From positions 292,627 to 356,626 of the forward strand of contig JAUYRN010000027.1 in NCBI GenBank assembly GCA_030696775.1: a stretch of 64,000 nucleotides of DNA, written 5' to 3'. Source of the DNA: Sulfuricurvum sp. GTDB lineage: Bacteria; Campylobacterota; Campylobacteria; Campylobacterales; Sulfurimonadaceae. Positions 8,802 to 18,073 of this stretch are shown one piece after another (positions within the stretch are counted from its first letter, which is position 1; every line of letters begins with the position of its first letter). The notes under the pieces are model-generated. The model was not told the origin of the DNA. It did not search any database and saw nothing but the letters and a program-made list of their open reading frames with translations. A program made the position numbers and the translations under genes.

Positions 8802-8954
8802 TTGATAACTTCCTTCTAAAAACATTGATTCTTCTCTATATTTTCGCATTTTAACATAGATTTGATGTCATAGGGGATTGAAACGTCAAAAAATGACTAC
8901 GAAAAAAATTCGGATAATGTAAAAATTCCTTATTATTTTTAAAGGGAGTTATTT

Positions 8955-9056
8955 ATGAGAACGTACACTTATAATTTTCACTATTTATACCTTGCTGGAT
9001 TCATGTCGCTTGGCTTATTTTGTTTAAACTTTATTTGGAACGGATCTTTTTTATGA
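8955..9056 (+). CDS. 33-residue membrane peptide leading the hemH operon
   Basis: ATG 8955 follows AAAGGGAG at 8941-8948 with six bases between, an excellent ribosome site. The frame runs 33 codons to TGA 9054-9056, which overlaps the hemH ATG (ATGA). The peptide has a Tyr-rich polar start and a single hydrophobic span, about YLAGFMSLGLFCLNFIW (residues 12-28), so it is a predicted one-pass membrane peptide. It may have its own role at the membrane near ferrochelatase, or act as a leader peptide that couples translation into hemH. No known family was recognised. Confidence 0.6.
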   Translation: MRTYTYNFHYLYLAGFMSLGLFCLNFIWNGSFL

Positions 9057-10015
9057 GACAAGATATCCCCTCTTCCCCTAAAAAAGTGGTCCTGCTTCTT
9101 AACATGGGGGGACCTAATAATCTAGGTGAAGTAAAAGTTTTTTTGAACAATATGTTTAATGACAAACGAATCATTGGCGCACCTAAACCCATTCGAATGT
9201 TCATAGCGTGGCTTATTACCTCCCGTCGGGCTAAAGAGGCGACTCATAACTACTCTCTTTTGGGCGGTAAATCTCCTATCGTTGAGCATACACACAAACT
9301 GGTAGAAACTCTTTCTAAACGCATTGATACAGATGTACATTATGTGATGCGTTACACACCGCCCTATACTCAAGAGGTACTTAAAGACGTTGCAGCTTAT
9401 GATGAAATTTATGCCATTCCGTTATATCCTCATTTTTCAGCCACTACCACGCTCTCTTCGTTTGATGCATTGTATGAACAAGCTGCACGTTTAGGGATTA
9501 CGGATAAGATTAAAACGATCGACCGTTATTACAGTCATCCTGATTATATTGCCTCGATTGTAGAGCGGATTAAAGAAGCTGTCGGAGAAGATGACTCGAG
9601 AGAGTTTGAACTTATTTTTACAGCACATGGCTTGCCTCAACGAATTATAGATAAAGGTGATCTATATCAACGTCACATTCGTGCCAATGTCTATCATGCA
9701 CGTCGCGCTCTCAACGATGCCGGAATTTTTTTCCACAATACGCATTTGGCGTACCAATCACGACTGGGACCGCTAGAATGGATTCGCCCTTATCTGGAGG
9801 ACAAACTCGCATCTTTGAAAAAGAAAAAAGTAATACTTTTCCCCATCGCATTTACTGTAGATAACTCTGAAACGGAATTTGAGCTGGAGATTGAATATCG
9901 TGAAAAAGCTGAGGCTATGGGAATTCATGACTATCGTGTTTCACAAGCGCCCAATAGTCATCCTATGTTTATCGAAGCACTGGCTGATGTGTACCAATCG
10001 ATGCAAGTACAATGA
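9053..10015 (+). CDS. hemH: Ferrochelatase
   Basis: A 320-residue protein from ATG 9053; an in-frame TTG at 9020 would add 11 residues but lies inside the preceding small gene and lacks a ribosome site. It shows LLLNMGGP near residues 14-21, the catalytic His in FTAHGLPQ (His192) and DNSETEFELEIEY, which carries the conserved acidic residues of the active site. It inserts ferrous iron into protoporphyrin IX, the last step of heme b synthesis. It overlaps the 33-aa gene upstream and the FAD oxidoreductase gene downstream, each by four bases. Confidence 0.96.
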   Translation: MRQDIPSSPKKVVLLLNMGGPNNLGEVKVFLNNMFNDKRIIGAPKPIRMFIAWLITSRRAKEATHNYSLLGGKSPIVEHTHKLVETLSKRIDTDVHYVMRYTPPYTQEVLKDVAAYDEIYAIPLYPHFSATTTLSSFDALYEQAARLGITDKIKTIDRYYSHPDYIASIVERIKEAVGEDDSREFELIFTAHGLPQRIIDKGDLYQRHIRANVYHARRALNDAGIFFHNTHLAYQSRLGPLEWIRPYLEDKLASLKKKKVILFPIAFTVDNSETEFELEIEYREKAEAMGIHDYRVSQAPNSHPMFIEALADVYQSMQVQ

Positions 10016-11439
10016 AAGACTATGCAGTTATCGGTGGCGGAATCGGAGGGTGCTGTGCAGCCGCTTTATTGAACCATCGCGGTTACGATGTCGTCCTGCT
10101 GGAAAAAGAACCGACACTTGGCGGATGTGCTTCTACTTTTAAGCATAATCAGTATCAATACAATACAGGAGCAACGACTGTTTCGGGTTACAATGAGAAC
10201 GGCATAGTCAAAAAACTGTTCGACACGCTCCACCTTACCCCCAACCTCATCGCTACAGATCCTGCAATCGTTATCGTCCAAGAGGGAAAGAGCGTCCACC
10301 GCTATCGTGATGTAAATGCCTTTGTAGAAGAGCTGCAACATCTCCATCCCCATCCTAAGCATCGTGAATTTTGGCATCTTATCCATCGTATCGGAGAAAC
10401 ATTTTATACTTTGAACGGACACTACTATTCCAATGCATCTTTGAGTAAAAAAATTATTTCTCTTCTGAGTCTCATCCCTATGGTACGAAAATTTCTACCT
10501 TATTTGTGGGGAGATGCACGTACATTTATCGACAAGTTTTATGGTGAAATCAGTCCAGAATATCGAGATTTTTTGGATGCACAGATTCTGATAGTGGCAC
10601 AAGCAAAGAGTGATAAAGTCAACTTTTTTACGGCTGCGCTTTCATTGGGTTATACGTTTAATGAAACACATTATGCCATTGGAGGAATGGGTAAGGTGTG
10701 CGAAACACTTACTGCCAACGTGTCCGATGTTCGAACGTCCTGTGAAGTACTCTCGATCACTAAACGAAACGATCATTATCTCGTCAAGACTCGGCACGGT
10801 AACATTGAAGCAAAAAACCTTATCATGGGTACTTCTCATTATAGTAGCGGACGATGGTTTGAGGATAAAGAGATAAAGAACTATTACCAACGCTATACCA
10901 AACTTGACAATCATCAAAGCGCCTTTGTCCTGTACCTCACATTATGTTCCCAGAAAACATTTCATCATCACTATCAGCTCATAACCAAAGAGATTCTCCC
11001 AAAAACTCTTTCCAAAGCACTTTTTGTCTCTTTTAGTGATTCAAACGATACCGATATTGCTCCTGTTGGTCATTTTAGTGTTACCGCTTCTATCCATACC
11101 GATTCGAGATTTTGGCTTGGGTTAGCACCGGCACAGTATAAAAGAGAAAAAAAAGAGCTTCATGATTTGCTTCAAGCGTGGATTTGTGATACACTCGCCA
11201 TTGATTCAAATGAAATCGTGGATTCGTTTGCCGCGACACCGAAAACATTCGGACGCTATCTAAACCGAACTCAGCTAGGAGGAAATGCTTTGAGTATCTC
11301 TAATTTTCTTCCCCGTCTCCCCTCTAATGACACCCCAATCAAAGGATTTTATCATGTGGGAGATACCGCGTACGCTGCACAAGGATGGCCGGGAATTGCC
11401 ATGGGTGCCCAAAATCTGATGAAGCTAATCCATGGGTAA
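10012..11439 (+). CDS. FAD-dependent oxidoreductase, phytoene desaturase/isomerase (CrtI/CrtISO)-like
   Basis: A 475-residue protein with an N-terminal dinucleotide fold, GGGIGG at residues 8-13 followed by LLEKEPTLGGCAST, and a C-terminal GDTAYAAQGWPGIAMGAQNL typical of the CrtI/COG1233 family. These enzymes desaturate or isomerise polyenes, and the fold is shared with protoporphyrinogen oxidases. No carotenoid genes are nearby. The gene overlaps hemH by four bases, so a role in porphyrin redox chemistry is worth considering, though this is inference from position. The stop overlaps the start of the sensor kinase gene by eight bases. Confidence 0.85.
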   Translation: MKDYAVIGGGIGGCCAAALLNHRGYDVVLLEKEPTLGGCASTFKHNQYQYNTGATTVSGYNENGIVKKLFDTLHLTPNLIATDPAIVIVQEGKSVHRYRDVNAFVEELQHLHPHPKHREFWHLIHRIGETFYTLNGHYYSNASLSKKIISLLSLIPMVRKFLPYLWGDARTFIDKFYGEISPEYRDFLDAQILIVAQAKSDKVNFFTAALSLGYTFNETHYAIGGMGKVCETLTANVSDVRTSCEVLSITKRNDHYLVKTRHGNIEAKNLIMGTSHYSSGRWFEDKEIKNYYQRYTKLDNHQSAFVLYLTLCSQKTFHHHYQLITKEILPKTLSKALFVSFSDSNDTDIAPVGHFSVTASIHTDSRFWLGLAPAQYKREKKELHDLLQAWICDTLAIDSNEIVDSFAATPKTFGRYLNRTQLGGNALSISNFLPRLPSNDTPIKGFYHVGDTAYAAQGWPGIAMGAQNLMKLIHG

Positions 11440-12451
11440 CATCGAACTTCGTATTACGTTGCGCGATTGGCTTAGCGTACTGCTTATTGGCGTTGCATTT
11501 TCAGGATTTCTTTCTCTATTTGGCTACTATTTACTGGGTTTTTCAATGTTTGATGGCGGAATTTTCGGCATAATTCTGGGCTTTTTCATCACACTTTATT
11601 CCCTCTTTTTTATCTCCTCAATGAACCATTATTTGCTCCCAAAAGTAACAAAAGTATGGTGGAATACCATTGCCGCTTTTTTCTCATTTTTGTCGGGTTT
11701 TTTGGGGACGTTAAGCACGTATTATGCTTTGAAATTCACCGGCATACTTACCATTGCTCTTTTTTCTATTCACCCCATTCAAAGTGCCTCGATTATCGGT
11801 ATCCTCACGTATCTTATCGGTGCACTGATCTACCGTTTTGTCAAAACACGCAACGAAAAGGAGCACATCGACACCCTTTTCGTCCAAAGCCGTGTCAGTT
11901 CACTCGAAACTCAGCTCAATCCCCATTTTTTATTCAATGCGCTTAACTCTCTCGCGGAACTCATACACCAAGATCCTGTCAAAGCCGAAGAAGCAGTACT
12001 TAAAATTTCTACATTTTTACGTAACACCATGGGAGAAAAAGCACTGATAACGCTGGGAGAAGAACTCCAAAATGTACGCGATTACATTGATCTCGAAAAT
12101 ATCCGTTTTAATGGAGCCATTGCCTTGACTATCCAAAATGACGAGATGGTTTTAAAACGGACAATTCCGAAATTTTCCATCCAGCTTTTGTGTGAAAATG
12201 CCATTAAACACGGGATGAAAAGCCGTGCTGACCCTTTTAATATCACCATTGATGCAAAACTGTCAAAAACGCTTCGTATCACTGTCAGTAATAATGGCCG
12301 AGCAATTACCAATACAGCTTTTGGTATCGGCCTTTCCAATCTTCAAGAGCGTCTGACACATCTCTGCCATGGGAAACTTAGCATTGAAAATATCGATGTC
12401 CCCACGTATCTTATTGAACTCAAGGAGTGTTATGAACATATTGATCGTTGA
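11432..12451 (+). CDS. LytS-family sensor histidine kinase
   Basis: A 339-residue protein with about four membrane spans in residues 10-135, a short linker, then the His_kinase (PF06580) phospho-acceptor segment QLNPHFLFNALNSL near 157-170 and a GHKL ATPase domain with LCENAIKHG and GIGLSNLQERL. There is no separate periplasmic sensor domain, so the signal is probably sensed in or near the membrane. It is paired with the LytTR regulator that starts inside its 3' end. It belongs to the hemH operon. Confidence 0.93.
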   Translation: MGNIELRITLRDWLSVLLIGVAFSGFLSLFGYYLLGFSMFDGGIFGIILGFFITLYSLFFISSMNHYLLPKVTKVWWNTIAAFFSFLSGFLGTLSTYYALKFTGILTIALFSIHPIQSASIIGILTYLIGALIYRFVKTRNEKEHIDTLFVQSRVSSLETQLNPHFLFNALNSLAELIHQDPVKAEEAVLKISTFLRNTMGEKALITLGEELQNVRDYIDLENIRFNGAIALTIQNDEMVLKRTIPKFSIQLLCENAIKHGMKSRADPFNITIDAKLSKTLRITVSNNGRAITNTAFGIGLSNLQERLTHLCHGKLSIENIDVPTYLIELKECYEHIDR

Positions 12452-13133
12452 TGACGAGCCACTTGCCCTTGCTCGTTTGCAAAGACTTTTAGCATCGCTT
12501 GGACATACGGATATTACAGAAGCTTCAAGTGCGGTAGAAGCATTGGAGCTAACTTTTAGCAGAAACTTCGATATCGCTTTTTTAGATATTTCGATGGCAG
12601 ATATGGATGGGATCGAGCTTGGCTATGCTTTGCGCTACAAACATGAAAATATGGCAATCGTCTACCAAACTGCGTATGAAAACTATGCCCTGAAAGCATT
12701 CGATGTGGGAGCAGTGGATTATCTCCTCAAACCCTATACGGCAGAAGCTTTGGAGCGTGCATTAGAGCGTGTAAGTGTTAAAAATCGCAAACCTGAGTTG
12801 CGCCTGATTTCAAAAGCAGGTGACGCTCATTATCTCCTTCGTCCTGAAGATATTTTTTACGTCAAAGCCGATCTCTCCGAAGTCATTTTACGTTCGAAAG
12901 AGGGATTTTCGTATTACCCAAAAAAAATATCTGACGTTGAAATTTTGCTGGAATCACACAATTTCATGCGGGTACATCGCTCCTACATCATTAATCTAAA
13001 TAAAATCGAAGAGATGGAGACCATCGATCAAAGCCGAATCTGTTTTAGTTTCACCGGAATAAAAGAGACCATAGAGAGCTCCAAAGACGGAGCTAAAAAT
13101 TTCCGTACAGTATTTAAAGGAGAAAAGGTATAA
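12432..13133 (+). CDS. LytTR-family response regulator
   Basis: A 233-residue protein from ATG 12432, which has AAGGAG eight bases upstream; the longer frame from 12369 is unlikely. Residues 1-115 are a receiver domain (VDDEP acidic pair, phospho-Asp in FLDISMADMDG, Lys in LLKPY). Residues 130-230 are a LytTR DNA-binding domain (FYVKADLSEVIL, FMRVHRSYIINL). It is the cognate regulator of the LytS kinase; LytTR proteins bind direct repeats upstream of targets. No clear target repeats were found nearby. It is the last gene of the operon. Confidence 0.94.
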   Translation: MNILIVDDEPLALARLQRLLASLGHTDITEASSAVEALELTFSRNFDIAFLDISMADMDGIELGYALRYKHENMAIVYQTAYENYALKAFDVGAVDYLLKPYTAEALERALERVSVKNRKPELRLISKAGDAHYLLRPEDIFYVKADLSEVILRSKEGFSYYPKKISDVEILLESHNFMRVHRSYIINLNKIEEMETIDQSRICFSFTGIKETIESSKDGAKNFRTVFKGEKV

Positions 13134-13134
13134 A

Positions 13135-13168
13135 AAGTTATCGATGTCATTAATGACATCGATAACTT
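13135..13168. terminator. Perfect 34-base palindrome between convergent genes
   Basis: The sequence is an exact inverted repeat with its centre at ATTAAT and outer arms AAGTTATCGATGTC. It occupies the whole gap between the LytTR stop (13133) and the CDGSH stop codon (13167-13169). Read on the minus strand, the hairpin is followed by a run of T residues (CTTTTTATA), so it is a good terminator for the CDGSH gene. On the plus strand the following run is C-rich, so termination there is less certain. A protein-binding palindrome is the alternative. Confidence 0.65.
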
Positions 13169-13403
13169 ACCCCCCTTGCTGATGAGAACCGTCGCAATAG
13201 GGTTTTCGTCCTGATCTACCGCATCGACAGAGCCATTTATCCGTATCGGCTTTGACGGAAAATTTGATTGGCAATTTATCCGTTCCCTTATGGCTTCCAT
13301 CACAAAACGGAAAGGTTTCAGAAAGACCGCAAGTGCAGTACCAATACTCGGTATCGGCATCGAGCGAAGCTTTAAATGGTTCATTTTGAAATTTAGTTTC
13401 CAC
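13167..13403 (-). CDS. Small protein with two CDGSH iron-sulfur domains
   Basis: A 78-residue protein with two copies of the CDGSH pattern, C-x-C...FCDGSHKG near residues 23-39 and C-x-C...YCDGSHQ near 61-76. Each motif binds a redox-active 2Fe-2S cluster through three Cys and one His. There is no signal peptide or membrane span. The family acts in iron-sulfur or redox homeostasis, but the partner here is not known. It is a single-gene unit, convergent with the hemH operon. Confidence 0.93.
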   Translation of the reverse strand: METKFQNEPFKASLDADTEYWYCTCGLSETFPFCDGSHKGTDKLPIKFSVKADTDKWLCRCGRSGRKPYCDGSHQQGG

Positions 13404-13541
13404 GACATACTCCTTGGAATAATGTAGGTGATTATGATACCACGTTTTGATTTATCCACACTCAATTGCCATTTTTAACCTACCAATCTATACCAAAATC
13501 TGTAATAATTACTTTCAAATATAGTATGCAAAAGAGACTTT

Positions 13542-14489
13542 ATGAAAATTGCCGTATCCGGTTGCCTTTTAGGGGAACAAATCCGCTTTGATGCGGGACA
13601 CAAACGAGAGCGTTTTATCACTGATGAGCTGGGAAAGTTTGCACAATTTGTCTCTTTTTGCCCTGAACATTTAGCTTTTGGAACACCGCGTCCTACGGTA
13701 CGGCTGGTCACTGTGAACGGTGCTGTTCAGGTACGTTCCAATAAAACCGACGATGATCTCACCGATGCGCTGATGAAAACGAGCCATGATGAACTCTCTA
13801 AACTTGAGAGTGAGCCGCTGTGTGGGATCATTTTTAAATCAAAATCTCCAAGCTGTGGAATGAACAGTGCCAAGCTCTACCTCGAGAATGGGATGAGTGA
13901 CAGGAAAGAGGACGGAGTATTTATGGCACTGTGCCGTGATCGTTATCCGCTATTACCCATGGAAGAAGAAGGACGGCTTCAAGATGCGTGGCTGCGAGAA
14001 AATTTCGTGATGCAGCTCTTTGCTTACGATGAATTTGAACAGTTTAAAGCCAGTGATCCGAAACTAAATGATCTCGTTCGTTTTCATACCATCCATAAGT
14101 TTATGCTCCAGTCCAAAGATGACACCCTCTATCGAGAACTGGGCAACATCGTCGGTAACCGTGAAAAGTTTTCTCTTGAGGTTTTAATGGGAATGTATGA
14201 GCTTGGGTTTAAAACCGCCATCAGCCGTAAAAGTTCGATCAAAAAAACGCGCAATGTACTCGATCATTTAGCAGGATTTTTCAAAAAAGAACTGACAAAA
14301 AGTGAAAAAGAGACTCTGCATGAACAAATAGACGATTACGCGCACAAGCTCATTCCCCTCATCGTTCCTCTCTCGACTATTTATTTGTATGCTAAGAAAT
14401 ACGACACCCAGTATTTGCTCGATCAGACTTTTTTAAGCCCTTATCCTAAAACATTGGCGCTGCGTTCCCACATCGACGGCGGTAAATAA
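13542..14489 (+). CDS. DUF523-DUF1722 (YbgA-like) protein
   Basis: A 315-residue two-domain protein. Residues 1-150 are DUF523 (SGCLLGEQIRFD, CPEHLAFGTPRPTVRL, KSKSPSCG), with Cys residues that could bind a metal. Residues about 185-305 are DUF1722 (YbgA), seen in LVRFHTIHKFMLQSKD. In E. coli ybgA is adjacent to the photolyase gene phr, and the same neighbourhood is found here: the photolyase gene begins two bases downstream. The biochemical role is not established by the sequence; a link to DNA repair is inferred from context. Confidence 0.9.
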   Translation: MKIAVSGCLLGEQIRFDAGHKRERFITDELGKFAQFVSFCPEHLAFGTPRPTVRLVTVNGAVQVRSNKTDDDLTDALMKTSHDELSKLESEPLCGIIFKSKSPSCGMNSAKLYLENGMSDRKEDGVFMALCRDRYPLLPMEEEGRLQDAWLRENFVMQLFAYDEFEQFKASDPKLNDLVRFHTIHKFMLQSKDDTLYRELGNIVGNREKFSLEVLMGMYELGFKTAISRKSSIKKTRNVLDHLAGFFKKELTKSEKETLHEQIDDYAHKLIPLIVPLSTIYLYAKKYDTQYLLDQTFLSPYPKTLALRSHIDGGK

Positions 14490-14491
14490 TC

Positions 14492-15862
14492 GTGCGTCGG
14501 ATTTTATGGTTTCGACGGGATTTGCGGGTAGAAGACAATCCCCTCCTCTCTTTTGAAGGGGATGTTTTCCCGATTTTTATTTTCGATCCTGCGATTTTAG
14601 ATGCGCTGCCAAAAAATGATCGGCGTGTCACTTTTATCTTTACCGCGGTAATACGTCTTAAGAAAGATTTAGCGCTTCGTGGTTTGGATTTGGCACTTTT
14701 TTACGGAAAACCTACCGATATTTTTGCATGGCTTTTAACTCAAAACTCATTTAGCGAAGTGTGTGCTTCAGGTGATTATGATTCGTATGCCCTGATGCGA
14801 GATCGTGATGTGTCACACCTGCTCGAATTTAACCCTGTTCAGGATACCTACATCTTCGCTCCCGATGAAGTGCTTAAGAAGGATGGAACTCCCTATCTCG
14901 TCTATACACCGTTTTATAATAAATCTAAAACCGTGTTTTCTCCTGAACACATGGCAGAGTCTCTTCCTGCTCAACAGCAATTAATTGACTTCGATTATAC
15001 GTCTATCCATTCCATCAACGAACATGGAGACGAAAAGCTTCCTATTTCGCTCGAATCCATTGGCTTTGAACCACAGACTCTTACGGCACATCAACAAAAA
15101 ACTCCCCAAGAAAAATTAAATGACTTTGCTTCAAAACTTGCCAATTATTCTCACGATCGTGACATCATGGCGCTGGAGGGAACATCCGGGCTGGATGCCG
15201 ATTTACGTTTTGGGACTATAAGTGTTCGTAGTATTTTACGATGGCTGGTGGAACAAAAGAGACAAGGAATCGATACGGAACCGTTTTTTCGCCAACTGAT
15301 CTTTCGGGATTTTTATGCGATGCTGCTGTATCACTTCCCTCGTCTTTCCACACGAAATTTCCGCTATCCTTTTAAAGGAATCGAAAACCAAGACTATTTT
15401 GATGCATTTTGCGCCGCTAAAACGGGCGTGCCCATCGTCGATGCAGGGGTGAGACAATTGCTAGAAACAGGTGAAATGCACAATCGTGTTCGTATGATTT
15501 GTGCCTCATTTTTCACCAAAAATCTGCTGTTACCCTGGCAGTGGGGAGAATCATTTTTCGCACAGCATCTTATGGATTACGATGCAAGTTCCAATATCCT
15601 CTCATGGCAATGGAGCGCAGGCACGGGTGTTGATCCGCAACCGTATTTTCGGATTTTTAACCCCTATGTCCAAACGCTTAAATTTGATAAAGAAGGACGA
15701 TATATCAAACAATATCTCCCTGAGCTTGCTGATGTACCGGCTAAATTTTTGGGAGACGAAGCACTGCTTACCCAACACTCGTATGATGGTTATCCTAAAC
15801 CCATTGTCAATCACAAAGTAAGTTCTAAAAAAGCGTTAGAATATTTTTCCAAAGAAGTATAA
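14492..15862 (+). CDS. phrB: Deoxyribodipyrimidine photolyase (class I CPD type)
   Basis: A 456-residue protein with a GTG start directly after the DUF523/DUF1722 stop. The N-terminal Rossmann antenna domain begins ILWFRRDLRVEDNPLL. The FAD-binding domain carries the family signature WQWSAGTGVDPQPYFRIFNP near residues 370-389. Photolyases use blue light to split cyclobutane pyrimidine dimers. A cryptochrome role cannot be excluded, but the conserved FAD-site residues and the YbgA neighbour favour repair. It is relevant that photoreceptor genes lie about 15 kb downstream. Confidence 0.94.
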   Translation: MRRILWFRRDLRVEDNPLLSFEGDVFPIFIFDPAILDALPKNDRRVTFIFTAVIRLKKDLALRGLDLALFYGKPTDIFAWLLTQNSFSEVCASGDYDSYALMRDRDVSHLLEFNPVQDTYIFAPDEVLKKDGTPYLVYTPFYNKSKTVFSPEHMAESLPAQQQLIDFDYTSIHSINEHGDEKLPISLESIGFEPQTLTAHQQKTPQEKLNDFASKLANYSHDRDIMALEGTSGLDADLRFGTISVRSILRWLVEQKRQGIDTEPFFRQLIFRDFYAMLLYHFPRLSTRNFRYPFKGIENQDYFDAFCAAKTGVPIVDAGVRQLLETGEMHNRVRMICASFFTKNLLLPWQWGESFFAQHLMDYDASSNILSWQWSAGTGVDPQPYFRIFNPYVQTLKFDKEGRYIKQYLPELADVPAKFLGDEALLTQHSYDGYPKPIVNHKVSSKKALEYFSKEV

Positions 15863-15902
15863 ATTTTATATCACAAATTTAATTCACGAGTGCTACAATA
15901 TT

Positions 15903-15908
15903 TATAAT
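15903..15908 (+). promoter_or_regulatory. Candidate -10 box of the PAS-GGDEF-EAL gene
   Basis: TATAAT lies 43 bases before ATG 15951; an overlapping alternative, TGCTACAAT, lies just upstream at 15891-15899. The spacer is otherwise AT-rich with no other feature. Confidence 0.4.
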
Positions 15909-15950
15909 ATGATTAAATTGTATTTTTTTACAAAAGCAAAAGGTAGTTAA

Positions 15951-18053
15951 ATGGATATAAATTTTCTACAAACGCAATCAATTCCCCTTGATATTAAAAA
16001 TCAGCACGACAGCGAATGTCTCGCATTTGCAATAAGCTCTTCCGAAGACGGTATTTGGGAATATGATATTCAGTCTAATAGTACATTTGTGTCCAAGAGA
16101 TGGCTAGAGATTATCGGTTATCATGAAGAGGAATACCACAGTTCCATCGAATCTTGGAAAAAGCTTTTGCATCCCGATGACTTAGAAGAAGCACTTGGTG
16201 TACTGTATGGTTCCATTGCCAATAAAGTTGAAAGTGCACATGTACGCTATCGTGTTCGCCACAAGAAAGGGCATTGGCTGTGGATTTATGACCGCGCTAA
16301 GATTTTGTTTGATACCCAAGGAGAACCTTTAATCATTGCCGGTTTTCGCACCGATATCACGAAACAAATCGAACTTGAGCTCCATTACGAAGAACTCGCT
16401 GCCATTGTTCAAAATACCACGGTAGAAGTCTATATTCTCGATACGGTAACATTGAAATATTTGTACGCCAATAACGGTGCACTCAAAAGTCTGGGATACA
16501 CTCTCGATGAACTCAAAAATCTCACCATCTTCGATATTAATCCTGACATTACCCTCGAAGATATTGATATTTTTCGTCAATATCTCCTAAATATCAGTCA
16601 TGAGCTTACCAATCTTTCAACCCACAAACGCAAAGACGGTTCTGTTTATCCTGTTCAAGCAAGTGTCCATAAACTCACTTATCAAGGCCAGACAGCTGTT
16701 GTTATTTTTGATACCGATATAACTGAGCTTACCGCTATCCAAGACAAACTTCAGCATTTAGCAACCCATGATTCATTGACTGGATTGCCCAATCGAGTTT
16801 TATTCCACGACAGACTAGAAATGGCGATCAAACAAACTCGTCGAAATGAAGAAAAGCTTGCCATCTTATTTGTTGATTTAGACCACTTTAAACAAGTCAA
16901 TGATTCTTTGGGTCATTCTATCGGAGATGAACTGCTTATCGAAGTTGCCAAACGGTTACAATCTCTTTTACGCGACAGTGACACCATCGCGCGCATGGGA
17001 GGAGATGAGTTTAATATTTTACTCGATGGATTTGACAACACAGAGAACATTATCTCTCTTGTTCAAAAATGCATTGTTGCGTTTAAAGAACCGTTTACGG
17101 TTCAAGAACAACGGCTATACGCAACCTTAAGTATTGGTATTTCAATTTATCCAGACGATGGTATCAACGCTGAGGTTCTACTAAAAAATGCTGATGCAGC
17201 CATGTACAAAGCCAAAATAGAAGGACGCAATACCTACCAATTTTATGCCCACGAAATGAGTGAAAAAGCATACGAACGGGTCATTATGGAAAACAGTCTT
17301 CGAATCGCACTCAAAGACAATCAGTTCAGAGTCTTTTATCAGCCTCAAATCAATCTCATTACTGGTGCCTTAGCAGGAATGGAAGCATTGGTGCGCTGGG
17401 AACATCCCTCACTTGGAATCGTATCACCGGATAAATTTATCCCTTTTTGTGAAGAGACCGGACTGATTCAAGAGATTGACTTTTTTGTATTGGAAAGTGT
17501 CATAAAACAACAAATTGAATGGAGTTTGGAAGGAATTACTATTCCTAAAATCGCCATCAATTTTTCGGCTAAGACACTTAACAGTCGTTCAATTGCAGAC
17601 GAAGTGCGTACAATCATGAACTTTTACCGATGTCCAACAAATTGCATTGCTATTGAAGTGACAGAGTCACACATCATGAAAAATCCTGATGAAGCGATAA
17701 AAATTTTAAGAGAACTTCAAGCCTTGGGATTGGAAATATCCATTGATGATTTTGGAACTGGATATTCATCTCTCTCCTATCTCAAAAAACTTCCCATTAA
17801 TAAACTCAAAATCGATCAAAGCTTTATTCGCGACATACCCTACGATGAGGATGACATTGCCATTAACAAAACTATTATTGCTCTCGCTCACAACTTGAAA
17901 CTCGATGTCATCGCTGAGGGAGTAGAGACACTAGAACAACAGCAATTCTTGATTGCTAACGGATGCCCTCTCGCTCAGGGGTATCTTTATTCCAAACCTA
18001 TTGACACCGAATCCATAACACGGCTCATTAAAAGCAAAGAAAAATGGATCTAA
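15951..18053 (+). CDS. PAS-PAS-GGDEF-EAL c-di-GMP signalling protein
   Basis: A 700-residue soluble protein. PAS/PAC domains lie at about residues 20-135 and 140-255, followed by a GGDEF domain (about 265-430) with intact GGDEF and the DLDHFKQVND metal site, then an EAL domain (about 445-695) with intact EALVRW and DDFGTGYSSL. It could both make and degrade cyclic di-GMP. There is no membrane segment, so its PAS domains sense a cytoplasmic signal, which cannot be named. It opens the c-di-GMP region and is convergent with the HD-GYP gene. Confidence 0.95.
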   Translation: MDINFLQTQSIPLDIKNQHDSECLAFAISSSEDGIWEYDIQSNSTFVSKRWLEIIGYHEEEYHSSIESWKKLLHPDDLEEALGVLYGSIANKVESAHVRYRVRHKKGHWLWIYDRAKILFDTQGEPLIIAGFRTDITKQIELELHYEELAAIVQNTTVEVYILDTVTLKYLYANNGALKSLGYTLDELKNLTIFDINPDITLEDIDIFRQYLLNISHELTNLSTHKRKDGSVYPVQASVHKLTYQGQTAVVIFDTDITELTAIQDKLQHLATHDSLTGLPNRVLFHDRLEMAIKQTRRNEEKLAILFVDLDHFKQVNDSLGHSIGDELLIEVAKRLQSLLRDSDTIARMGGDEFNILLDGFDNTENIISLVQKCIVAFKEPFTVQEQRLYATLSIGISIYPDDGINAEVLLKNADAAMYKAKIEGRNTYQFYAHEMSEKAYERVIMENSLRIALKDNQFRVFYQPQINLITGALAGMEALVRWEHPSLGIVSPDKFIPFCEETGLIQEIDFFVLESVIKQQIEWSLEGITIPKIAINFSAKTLNSRSIADEVRTIMNFYRCPTNCIAIEVTESHIMKNPDEAIKILRELQALGLEISIDDFGTGYSSLSYLKKLPINKLKIDQSFIRDIPYDEDDIAINKTIIALAHNLKLDVIAEGVETLEQQQFLIANGCPLAQGYLYSKPIDTESITRLIKSKEKWI

Positions 18054-18073
18054 AGCCTCTCGATAAGTCCGTC

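Noticed and set aside
12369..12431. Longer N-terminus for the LytTR regulator
   Set aside because: The receiver domain begins at ATG 12432 with a proper ribosome site; the upstream part is the kinase gene in another frame.
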